Shown: positions 1-5,733 of the stretch, in pieces
Layout: the number at the start of each line of letters is the position of its first letter
Position numbering within the stretch: position 1 is the stretch's first letter
Notes under the pieces: model-generated
What the model saw: only the letters and a program-made list of their open reading frames with translations
The model's database searches: none
Told to the model about the DNA's origin: nothing
Program-made: the position numbers and the translations under genes
NCBI GenBank assembly: GCA_002369525.1
Contig: DFFN01000160.1
Span: 1-5,733, forward strand
From: Lachnoclostridium sp. UBA3775
GTDB lineage: Bacteria; Bacillota; Clostridia; Lachnospirales; Lachnospiraceae
Reading direction: 5' to 3'
Length of the DNA: 5,733 bases

Positions 1-12
1 GGGTTTGGGCAT
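1..12 (-). CDS. 5' end of an unidentified gene (first four codons, MPKP)
   Basis: An ATG on the minus strand at 12-10 is followed by Pro-Lys-Pro codons and runs off the left edge. It is called as a gene start only because a perfect AGGAGG lies 7 nt upstream (25-20) and a promoter-like pair lies before that (71-44). It follows the toxin-like gene by 45 bp on the same strand, so it could also be reached by read-through from the cyclase operon. Four residues say nothing about function. Its position next to a toxin-like gene makes an immunity or partner protein one possibility, but that is speculation. Confidence 0.6.
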
Positions 13-19
13 TTTTTTC

Positions 20-25
20 CCTCCT
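20..25 (-). promoter_or_regulatory. Ribosome binding site for the gene starting at 12
   Basis: On the minus strand the sequence reads AGGAGG, a full match to the anti-Shine-Dalgarno core, 7 nt before the ATG at 12-10. This ideal spacing is the main reason to believe that a gene begins at the left edge. Confidence 0.75.
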
Positions 26-43
26 GGTCAGGCTTTTGACAGC

Positions 44-71
44 ATTATACTGCATTTTTATTGTCTGTCGA
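44..71 (-). promoter_or_regulatory. Candidate sigma-A promoter for the gene starting at 12
   Basis: On the minus strand a -35 box TCGACA (71-66, 5 of 6 matches to TTGACA) is followed after 16 nt by a perfect -10 box TATAAT (49-44). The expected transcription start is near position 37, giving a leader of about 25 nt that contains the AGGAGG. The -35 box overlaps the last codons of the upstream toxin-like gene. A 12-bp imperfect palindrome (42-53, one mismatched pair) covers the -10 box and might be an operator, though it is short enough to be chance. Confidence 0.55.
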
Positions 72-663
72 AATATTTTTTTCCGGCATCCGGCCAGAAA
101 TACGTGCGCAGATAACCGTCGGTGGAAACTACCACAAAATCATTTGTGGCTTCAATGTAGTAAATATCGTCTCCGTCTTCTTTTTCGGTCTTATGAAGAG
201 CCTTAGGATCACTGACAACTGCCGCTGCCGCTGCCTGATATTCCTCCGCGCTCGCAAAGCCCATGTCTTTGCCATGCTTCTCATAATGATCATTCAAAAG
301 TTTTTTGCTTCTGAACTTGTAATTTACCGTAACCGCCTTTGTGGGCTCCGGTGTGGGTGTTTCTGTAGCTTTAGCGGTTAAGGTGGGCCCGGGAGTCGCT
401 GTCGGTTCAGGCGTCGGAGTATCTTTCTTACCGGGATCAGAGTCTGTATTGTCTATCAGGGAGCTTGCCGCAGATGAGGAGCTCTCGGCATCTGCAGACG
501 AGCTTTCCGGAGCTGCGGTTATCACCTCAACACTGCTGATTGAACTGCTGCTATCGCCGTCCTTGTTTCCGATATACTTAAACAGACAGGCTGCCGCAAT
601 GATAAAGAACATGATTCCGACAATTATCATGTATTTCTGATTGTTTTTCTTATTGTTGTTCAA
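58..663 (-). CDS. Membrane-anchored protein with a BECR-like nuclease/toxin-type C-terminal domain
   Basis: This 201-residue protein has three parts. An Asn/Lys-rich N-terminus leads into one hydrophobic segment (about residues 11-30). A low-complexity linker (about 36-112) is first Ser-rich, then Thr/Pro-rich with two copies of TPTPEPT (82-88 and 102-108). A compact C-terminal domain fills 113-201. The positive N-terminus puts linker and domain outside the cell. Residues IAAAC (22-26) fit a loose lipobox, so a lipoprotein is an alternative to a plain membrane anchor. The C-terminal domain carries LNDHYEKHGKDMGF, an ALHKTE segment, and an FVVVSTDGYLRTYF strand pair ending in YFDRQ. From memory, this layout matches small BECR-fold RNase domains found at the ends of CdiA-like and phage toxins. 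Candidate active-site residues are H126, H130, S180, R186 and T187. Activity is unproven, and no complete immunity gene is in view. Translation begins at TTG, supported by AGGAAGGAG 8 nt upstream, and overlaps the cyclase stop codon by 4 bp. The existence of the gene is near certain; the toxin assignment is moderate. Confidence 0.85.
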   Translation of the reverse strand: MNNNKKNNQKYMIIVGIMFFIIAAACLFKYIGNKDGDSSSSISSVEVITAAPESSSADAESSSSAASSLIDNTDSDPGKKDTPTPEPTATPGPTLTAKATETPTPEPTKAVTVNYKFRSKKLLNDHYEKHGKDMGFASAEEYQAAAAAVVSDPKALHKTEKEDGDDIYYIEATNDFVVVSTDGYLRTYFWPDAGKKYFDRQ

Positions 664-2303
664 TATTTCGGCTCCTTCCTGTACATTTTCTCTCCGAGCT
701 TTTCATGGAGAACCCGCTTGTTCTCGTACATTCTCTTATCGGCAAGACTGAAAAGGTCTTTCATTGTGCAGCCGTCAAATTCTTCGGCTTCTGCATGACC
801 CTCGGAATAGCTGATCTGTACCTCGGCATTTTCATTATACTCTTTAACGGCCTTTTCGATTCCGTCGAGCATTTCGGTAAGCCTCTCCGATTTATCGCCG
901 TAGAGTGTGACAATGAACTCGTCACCGCCGTAACGGCCGGTGAAGGAGCCTCCGGGAACCTCGGTATTCAATATGTTTGCAAAAGCAAGTATCAGCTTAT
1001 CACCCTCGGCATGACCGTAGGTATCGTTTACCTTCTTTAAAAAGTTCAGATCAAACATCACAAATGCGGTTCTCGACTTCTTTGTCAATATCATGCTGTC
1101 GCTTATATGGTCGGTACAGCGGCTTCTGTTGTAAAGGCCGGTGTTGAAATCGGTGCTCGCCTTGCGGCTCAGATCCCATATCGCAATGCTTCCCGTCAAG
1201 AAAATGAAAATGTCAAAAGCAAGAAGTGTGAACGGAACCTCGGTCGGCACGCCCTTTTGGTAGAAAGGTATAAAATCCGCGAGAGCCCCGAGAGAACAGA
1301 TCACAAAGCCGAAGAACGCCGTTTTTATCTTCCTGTCATCCTTATGCCTCATGAATTCCATTGAGATAACGACTGTTACTATCGTTAATGATACCGCGAT
1401 CGTAATATGGGTAAGAGAAAGCACCTGTCTGTAATCCGCAATACCCAAAAGCTGCATTACCAGGCTCACGACTCCGCTCGTCAGACTCAGGATGAACGCA
1501 AAATCAAGCATCCTTTCATGTCCCGAGCCTATCTGCTTCTTGGCAAACATCACAAACGGAGGTGCCATGAAGAAAAACATGGTAAGTGAAATATACGAAC
1601 AGGTCTTTGGATCGAGATTTGTAAGTTCCGGTATCATCTTTATGTCCATCAGCTTCCATAAACCGATAAGTATGGCAAAAAAGGACAGGAAGGATACATA
1701 GTTATCCCTGGGATTGTCAAAGGACATGCGGGCGATAAGAAAGAATACAAGCCCGAGAATGATACTCATAACGCTGCATAAAAGCTGCCAGAATTCCCGC
1801 CTGAAATTGTTGTTTATAATATTTGAGGAAAGGTCTATGTCAAAATCTATTTCCTGTTTAAGTGCGCTTTTATAGACAGGCTCGAGCACAACCTTTACCG
1901 ATGCATCCTTATCTTCCCTTGTAAGCGGCACATACACGAAGTAGCTTCCCGGCGTCCTGCCGAAAACCGCCTTCTCATCTGCCTCGACCGACAGCTTGAG
2001 ATTTCCGTTTATATAAACCTTTGTATTTGCATGAATAACAAAAAATGACAGAGTGTCCTCGTCCGAAACATCGCCTGTAAGAAATAATTCATAGACCTTG
2101 AGCTTGCCTATCATGGCTTCATCGTCTTCAACGATACTGCTTCCGGCCTCGTCTATTCCGGCGGAAGAATGCCATGACCTGTATTCGTCCCATCCGCTTG
2201 TCTGACCGTTATTTGATATTATGACAAGCAATATTATTGCTGCGGCAAAAACGACACTGTGAATCAGCGAAAGATTTTTTTCCAGAAATGCTCTGAATTT
2301 CAT
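660..2303 (-). CDS. Membrane-bound diguanylate cyclase, 7TMR-DISM-like sensor plus GGDEF domain
   Basis: This 547-residue protein is predicted to make cyclic di-GMP from two GTP at the inner face of the membrane in response to an outside signal. Residues 11-30 form a first membrane helix. About 31-168 is an extracytoplasmic beta-rich domain (VYINGNLKLSV, GRTPGSYFVYVPL) like the jelly-roll sensor domains of 7TMR-DISM proteins. Seven hydrophobic helices follow between about 171 and 376. The GGDEF domain begins near 380 (TGLYNR 388-393). It has the metal/substrate region FDLNFLKKVNDTYGH (D418, N426, D427, D435) and an intact RYGGDEF (457-463), so it should be catalytically active. The inhibitory I-site RxxD is absent: the aligned residues are PGGS (450-453). 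The ATG at 2303 follows GGGG at 7 nt spacing, and an in-frame stop lies upstream at 2348-2346. It is the first gene of an operon with the toxin-like gene. The ligand is unknown. Confidence 0.93.
   Translation of the reverse strand: MKFRAFLEKNLSLIHSVVFAAAIILLVIISNNGQTSGWDEYRSWHSSAGIDEAGSSIVEDDEAMIGKLKVYELFLTGDVSDEDTLSFFVIHANTKVYINGNLKLSVEADEKAVFGRTPGSYFVYVPLTREDKDASVKVVLEPVYKSALKQEIDFDIDLSSNIINNNFRREFWQLLCSVMSIILGLVFFLIARMSFDNPRDNYVSFLSFFAILIGLWKLMDIKMIPELTNLDPKTCSYISLTMFFFMAPPFVMFAKKQIGSGHERMLDFAFILSLTSGVVSLVMQLLGIADYRQVLSLTHITIAVSLTIVTVVISMEFMRHKDDRKIKTAFFGFVICSLGALADFIPFYQKGVPTEVPFTLLAFDIFIFLTGSIAIWDLSRKASTDFNTGLYNRSRCTDHISDSMILTKKSRTAFVMFDLNFLKKVNDTYGHAEGDKLILAFANILNTEVPGGSFTGRYGGDEFIVTLYGDKSERLTEMLDGIEKAVKEYNENAEVQISYSEGHAEAEEFDGCTMKDLFSLADKRMYENKRVLHEKLGEKMYRKEPKY
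672..680 (-). promoter_or_regulatory. Ribosome binding site that fixes the TTG start at 663
   Basis: The minus strand reads AGGAAGGAG, ending 8 nt before TTG (663-661). It lies inside the last codons of the cyclase gene, where it encodes Arg-Lys-Glu. The first in-frame ATG is codon 12 and would remove the charged N-terminus before the membrane segment, so TTG is the better start. With the TTGA overlap, this arrangement predicts translational coupling. Confidence 0.8.
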
Positions 2304-2339
2304 TACATAACCCCATAAAACTAAACCCTTATTTTTTGT

Positions 2340-2369
2340 ATTATATCATATTCCACGGCAAATTGCGAA
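2340..2369 (-). promoter_or_regulatory. Candidate promoter of the cyclase/toxin-like operon
   Basis: On the minus strand a perfect TATAAT (2345-2340) is preceded directly by TGA, which makes it an extended -10 element. A weak -35 candidate TTCGCA (2369-2364, 4 of 6) lies 18 nt upstream. Transcription would begin near 2333, leaving a leader of about 30 nt before the ATG at 2303. The -10 element is convincing; the -35 is not. Confidence 0.6.
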
Positions 2370-2400
2370 TACTTATTTTCTTTTTTGACGTTTTTTATCG

Positions 2401-2429
2401 TTGCAAACAGCCTGTTTTTCTGTTAAACT
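2401..2429 (+). promoter_or_regulatory. Candidate promoter of the Lon-like ATPase gene
   Basis: TTGCAA (2401-2406, 4 of 6 matches to a -35 box) is followed after 17 nt by TAAACT (2424-2429, 4 of 6 to a -10 box). TGT directly before the -10 gives an extended -10 motif. The predicted start is near 2436, which leaves about 60 nt of leader. The TTGACG at 2385-2390 is a better -35 on its own but has no -10 at proper spacing. This is a weak call. Confidence 0.35.
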
Positions 2430-2496
2430 TAAAGAAATCCGGGCCTTTGGCCGTCTCACAAGAAAGGATCTTCGCAGCCGCGGAGAATATTGATAT

Positions 2497-4005
2497 ATGG
2501 AAAAGGAAAACAGAATATTTGATTTCGGCGAAACTGCCGTTCCCCAGGCAGGAAATGAGGAGGCCGTCATCACCTACACCCTCTTTGACAGCGAAGAAAA
2601 CTTTACGGACAAGGATCATCCGATAATGGTGCTTAAGGCTTCTGGCATGCCTCACCATATCACCGGCATGTTTTTAAGTCCCGAGAAGCGTTCTTCATTT
2701 TCCGGCGAAAAGGACGGCGTGGCCTATAATGCCGATATCCTTAAGCTTGATTCACGCTTTGAGGATTTTTACAAATGGCTCGGAGAAAACCATATTCCTG
2801 TAAAGCTTTCATGCCGGCCGACAGACGGAGGCTTTGCGGTATATCGTTTCAGGGCAACAAACCTCCGGGGCGAGATACGTAACGATTCGGACGCCTTCCT
2901 GCAGTTTGCGATCACCAGGCTTTTAAACAGCAGGCCTCCCGTGCCCTCTTCCGAGAATGAGGATGACGATGATGATACCGACAATGACGAAAGCATGATA
3001 CTCTCCGATTTGGGAGGAATGAGCGATTTTCTTGCCTGCGCAGGCAATGTTCTGCCCGCCGGCATCAGAAAATGGGCAAAGAGAAATCTGTCCCTTGCCC
3101 GTACAGGCAACATTTCCAACGAAGAAAAAATGCATGCAAGACGTGCGCTTTCGATAATGTTAAACATCAAATGGCAGGGCGATTATTTCGAAGCCATCGA
3201 TCCCGTAAAAGCAAGACAGATACTCGACGAAGAGCTTTACGGCATGGAAAAGGTTAAGCAGCGCATCATCGAGACCATAATACAGATCAACCGTACCCAT
3301 ACCCTTCCGGCCTACGGAATACTCCTTGCCGGACCGGCAGGCGTCGGAAAGTCCCAGCTTGCCTATGCTATCGCAAGGATACTAAAACTCCCCTGGTCCA
3401 GCCTTGACATGAGCTCGATAAGGGATGCCGAGGCTCTTACCGGAAGCCCCAGAGTATATGCAAACGCAAAGCCCGGACTTATCATGGAGGCCTATATGAA
3501 GGCCGGCTGCTCAAACATAGTATTCATAATCAACGAGCTTGACAAGGCGGATTCGACAAAGAACAATTCAAATCCGGCCGACGCGCTTTTAACGTTGCTT
3601 GACAACCTGGGTTACACCGACAATTACATCGAATGCATGATACCGACAGGCGGAGTATACCCTATTGCGACCGCAAACGACAAGTCAAAAATTTCGGCGC
3701 CCTTGCTCTCCCGCTTTGCCGTTCTTGACATTCCGGACTATACCCCCGAAGAAAAGAAAGAAATCTTCAGAAGATTTTCACTTCCGAAGACTCTTTCCAG
3801 AATGGGTATGAAAAGCGAGGAATTCACGCTTGACGATGAGGCTCTTGACGCCATCATTGAATACTGCAGCTTCTCAACAGGCTGCCGTGCCTTAGAACAG
3901 GTCGCAGAGCACTTGGCCGCAAATGCTCTTTACAGGATTGAAACCGAAGGCGTTAAACAGGTAAGGTTTACCGCCAAAGAGGTCAGACAGCTTCTCGGTG
4001 CCTGA
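2497..4005 (+). CDS. Lon-like AAA+ ATPase without protease domain
   Basis: The 502-residue protein is predicted to be a cytoplasmic ATP-driven unfoldase or remodeller. Residues 1-150 match no family that I recognise. An acidic stretch (about 153-165, mostly Asp) separates them from a Lon-like part. Residues 207-260 resemble the Lon segment before the ATPase (ARRALSIMLNIKW, then QILDEELYGMEKVKQRI). The AAA+ module has Walker A GPAGVGKS (279-286), Walker B IVFIINELDK (341-350), sensor 1 ATAND (N394), a candidate arginine finger R406 in LLSRF, and sensor 2 GCRALE (R464). In Lon the Walker B reads LLDEIDK; here the Asp is Asn346 while Glu347 is kept. The protein ends at FTAKEVRQLLGA, the end of the AAA lid, where Lon would continue into its Ser-Lys protease domain. 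No remnant of that domain follows, because the next gene lies 13 bp on in the opposite strand. GGAG (2482-2485) sits 11 nt before the ATG, and an in-frame TGA at 2491-2493 rules out an earlier start. Its substrate is unknown, and it is not a functional Lon protease. Confidence 0.93.
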   Translation: MEKENRIFDFGETAVPQAGNEEAVITYTLFDSEENFTDKDHPIMVLKASGMPHHITGMFLSPEKRSSFSGEKDGVAYNADILKLDSRFEDFYKWLGENHIPVKLSCRPTDGGFAVYRFRATNLRGEIRNDSDAFLQFAITRLLNSRPPVPSSENEDDDDDTDNDESMILSDLGGMSDFLACAGNVLPAGIRKWAKRNLSLARTGNISNEEKMHARRALSIMLNIKWQGDYFEAIDPVKARQILDEELYGMEKVKQRIIETIIQINRTHTLPAYGILLAGPAGVGKSQLAYAIARILKLPWSSLDMSSIRDAEALTGSPRVYANAKPGLIMEAYMKAGCSNIVFIINELDKADSTKNNSNPADALLTLLDNLGYTDNYIECMIPTGGVYPIATANDKSKISAPLLSRFAVLDIPDYTPEEKKEIFRRFSLPKTLSRMGMKSEEFTLDDEALDAIIEYCSFSTGCRALEQVAEHLAANALYRIETEGVKQVRFTAKEVRQLLGA

Positions 4006-4018
4006 CCCCGTATGAATG

Positions 4019-5113
4019 TTAATATTCGGTTATATCGTTTTTCACCATCTGCCTGCCCTTAAAAAGCACCATAGGCAGTACTACCATGAGATTTGAAATG
4101 AAAAAGCTTAATACCGCCCTCCCGCATATATAGGGCAGGTACATACCCCTCGGCTTAAGGTACAGTTCATTAAGAACAAATTCTGTAACAAAGATGACAG
4201 CCGCACCGATGATAACGGCAATAAAATCCATGAGCAGGATTTCAGCCGCGCATTTGCGTCTTATTCTGCTCTTTTTTATGCCTATTGCCCGGTAGATCGC
4301 AAATTCATAGTTTCTCTTCAGGTACTGGCCTGTGATCACCGAATATGCGGTCACCGCAATGATTACCGAGAGCAGGATATTTGCTGCCGTAAACATAAAG
4401 AATACCGGCGAAAGCTGACTTTCAACCCTATCTGCCAGTCTTTCCGAAAGCAGCACCTTCTTTTCACCGACGATGCCTTTAACATAGTTGTAGAGTTCAT
4501 CGCCTTCCATAGCATTGCTCATGATATATACACGTCCGAGCGAATTGCTGTCTTCATAAACATAGAAATTGATGAAACTGTCGTCATCGATTATCGCATC
4601 CACGCTGAAGCTTCCCTCCATGTCTGAAACCTCGCGCATATCGATCACATCACCCTTTTTAATGCCGCGGTTTTTTGCAAATGCTTTGCTTATCACCATA
4701 CTGTTATCTTTTATATCGCCGAAATCGCACTCGATCCCGAGACGTTCAAATGCGGTCTTCATATCCTCCGGGCTGTTAAAAAGATAATTTACCGAGCCCA
4801 TATTCCAGCCAAGAGTGCATTTCCAGTCCAAGCCTCTAAAACCCTTGGCGGTCCGTTCAAGACAGATAAGTTTATCGTCCTTCTTAACGGTATCGAGAAA
4901 TTCATTGTAGTCCTTATAATCCTCGTCCGTTGACTGAAGCCCGGCCATCACTATCTTTTCGTTATATTCCCCTGCCTTCTCCCAGAACCAGTTCATGCTG
5001 TCTATATAATTGCCTGCAATGAACATAAGAGTTGTAAAGAAAAGCATGAATATCATGACAGCGGCTCTGCCCTTGTTGTGTCTGATATAATATAATGCAG
5101 AAAATGATTTCAT
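4019..5113 (-). CDS. ABC transporter permease, FtsX/MacB type
   Basis: This 364-residue membrane protein has the standard 4-TM layout of the FtsX/MacB/LolC permease family. TM1 spans about 17-35, a large extracytoplasmic domain about 36-232, and TM2-TM4 about 236-258, 289-312 and 328-350. The outer domain contains MVISKAFAKNRGIKKGDVID (139-158), which resembles the periplasmic core domain of MacB-type proteins. Between TM2 and TM3 lies EFAIYRAIGIKKSRIRRK (270-287), the typical cytoplasmic coupling stretch of this family that contacts the ATPase. Members work as dimers with two ATPase subunits and move peptides or lipids, or transmit force, rather than importing solutes. Substrate cannot be read from the sequence. 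The gene follows the ATPase gene by 17 bp on the same strand, with a modest GGGTGA ribosome site 6 nt before the ATG. It ends 13 bp from the convergent AAA+ gene. Confidence 0.9.
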   Translation of the reverse strand: MKSFSALYYIRHNKGRAAVMIFMLFFTTLMFIAGNYIDSMNWFWEKAGEYNEKIVMAGLQSTDEDYKDYNEFLDTVKKDDKLICLERTAKGFRGLDWKCTLGWNMGSVNYLFNSPEDMKTAFERLGIECDFGDIKDNSMVISKAFAKNRGIKKGDVIDMREVSDMEGSFSVDAIIDDDSFINFYVYEDSNSLGRVYIMSNAMEGDELYNYVKGIVGEKKVLLSERLADRVESQLSPVFFMFTAANILLSVIIAVTAYSVITGQYLKRNYEFAIYRAIGIKKSRIRRKCAAEILLMDFIAVIIGAAVIFVTEFVLNELYLKPRGMYLPYICGRAVLSFFISNLMVVLPMVLFKGRQMVKNDITEY

Positions 5114-5130
5114 CCTAAGTCACCCGGCTT

Positions 5131-5733
5131 TCAGTTTTCTCCGGCAGCTTCACTGCCGTTAACGATCCTGCTGATATTTCCGTCCCACATTTCTATCATC
5201 ATGTCAACATCCTTAAGTATGCTCCTGTCATGTGTGACGACAAGTACCAGTCTGTCCCTCGAATAATCCTTCAGAATGTTCATTACATTGAAGGCATTTT
5301 CATGATCCAGTGAAGCAGTCGGCTCATCGGCAAAAACCACCTTCGGATCGTTTATCATCGCACGCGCGATCGCAACCCTCTGGCACTGTCCGCCCGAAAG
5401 CTTTGCAGGTCTTTTGCCGGCTTCACGCTTCCCGATGCCCAGGGATTTCAGAAATTCCTCAGCCTTTTCCACGGTTTTTGCATCATTTTTTTCCGCAGCT
5501 ACAAGGACATTGTCCATCGCGCTCATATATGGCACAAGATAATGCTTCTGGAATACAAAACCGAATTCCTTCCTCCTCAGGCTTTCCCTTTCTGTATCGG
5601 AAATATCTGCCAGCTCGCGGCCGTTGTAGCATACGCTGCCCTCGGTCGGTTTTTTCAAGGTCGAAATACAGTACATAAGAGTGCTCTTTCCGCTGCCGGA
5701 AGGACCGATGATTCCGATCAGTCCTTTGTCCGG
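5131..5733 (-). CDS. ABC transporter ATP-binding protein, MacB/LolD-like (N-terminus outside window)
   Basis: The reading frame is open to the right edge, so the start lies outside. Two hundred residues are visible, and roughly 25-35 N-terminal ones should be missing by comparison with the family's usual length of about 220-240. Numbering from the first visible residue, Walker A is GPSGSGKST (10-18), the Q-loop glutamine is Q62 in GFVFQKHYLVPYMSAMDNV, the signature is LSGGQCQRV (112-120), Walker B is VVFADEP (132-138), and the H-loop histidine is H168 in VVTHD. All catalytic elements are present, so it should hydrolyse ATP to power the permease encoded 17 bp downstream. The motif pattern is that of the MacB/LolD/FtsE group. 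The ATG at 5676 lies after Walker A and is not the real start. Confidence 0.93.
   Translation of the reverse strand, partial: PDKGLIGIIGPSGSGKSTLMYCISTLKKPTEGSVCYNGRELADISDTERESLRRKEFGFVFQKHYLVPYMSAMDNVLVAAEKNDAKTVEKAEEFLKSLGIGKREAGKRPAKLSGGQCQRVAIARAMINDPKVVFADEPTASLDHENAFNVMNILKDYSRDRLVLVVTHDRSILKDVDMMIEMWDGNISRIVNGSEAAGEN

Noticed and set aside
340..420. DNA repeat encoding the two TPTPEPT copies
   Set aside because: The protein motif repeats, but the codons differ between the copies (340-360 and 400-420), so there is no recent DNA duplication.
341..640. Plus-strand open frame opposite the toxin-like gene
   Set aside because: Its Val/Gly-rich product is the reverse reading of the Thr/Pro- and Ser-rich linker. 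It has no ribosome site or family resemblance, and the minus strand carries the coherent protein.
705..1701. Several plus-strand open frames opposite the cyclase gene
   Set aside because: They are frame shadows of a clear diguanylate cyclase with a complete set of domain motifs and show no motifs of their own.
2442..2452. GGCC-TTT-GGCC hairpin in the ATPase leader
   Set aside because: The stem is only 4 bp, with no T-run or further structure, and is not enough to call a terminator, riboswitch or attenuator.
2373..2658. Short minus-strand open frames across the divergent spacer and the start of the ATPase gene
   Set aside because: They overlap the ATPase start and the candidate promoters, have basic low-information products, and lack a convincing ribosome site.
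2769..3170. Minus-strand frame with Ser-rich product opposite the ATPase gene
   Set aside because: The Ser run is just the reverse reading of the Asp-rich linker codons; nothing else supports a gene.
2497..4005. Annotation as Lon protease (lon)
   Set aside because: There is no proteolytic domain or Ser-Lys dyad, and the N-terminus differs, so the symbol would be misleading.
4006..4030. Possible bidirectional terminator between the convergent ATPase and permease genes
   Set aside because: Only a 4-bp GAAT/ATTC pairing was found, with no GC-rich stem or T-tract. Termination must occur further inside the genes or by another mechanism.

Overview
The window looks like a piece of chromosome from an anaerobic Firmicute, most likely a Lachnospiraceae-type Clostridium relative. 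The basis is moderate GC by eye, strong AGGAGG-type ribosome binding sites, a TTG start, a membrane diguanylate cyclase of the 7TMR-DISM type common in that group, and a Ser/Thr/Pro-linker surface protein. This assignment is inference; the window has no rRNA or other phylogenetic marker.

Layout. Positions 1-12 hold the first four codons (MPKP) of a minus-strand gene that leaves the window, with its own promoter and ribosome binding site at about 20-71. Positions 58-2303 are a two-gene minus-strand operon. The first gene (660-2303) encodes a membrane-bound diguanylate cyclase. The second (58-663) encodes a small membrane-anchored protein whose C-terminal domain resembles BECR-type (barnase/EndoU/colicin E5-D/RelE-like) nuclease toxin domains. 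The two genes overlap by 4 bp (TTGA), and the second gene's ribosome binding site lies in the last codons of the first. Positions 2304-2496 are a divergent intergenic region with one candidate promoter in each direction. Positions 2497-4005 (plus strand) encode a 502-residue Lon-like AAA+ ATPase that stops at the end of the AAA lid domain, so it has no protease domain. Its Walker B aspartate is replaced by asparagine and its N-terminal region is not recognisable. Convergent to it, after only 13 bp, lie a 4-TM FtsX/MacB-type permease (4019-5113) and its ABC ATPase partner (5131-5733, cut by the window edge just upstream of Walker A), both minus strand.

How they fit together. The ABC ATPase and permease form one transporter, with order, spacing and families all agreeing. 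The cyclase and the toxin-like protein are almost certainly co-transcribed and translationally coupled, so cyclic di-GMP sensing and the surface domain may be co-regulated; a functional link is inference. The AAA+ protein stands alone between them. No RNA genes, insertion sequences, CRISPR arrays or convincing intrinsic terminators were seen. The points most worth following are the protease-less Lon-like ATPase and the anchored toxin-like domain, which has no immunity gene visible inside the window.
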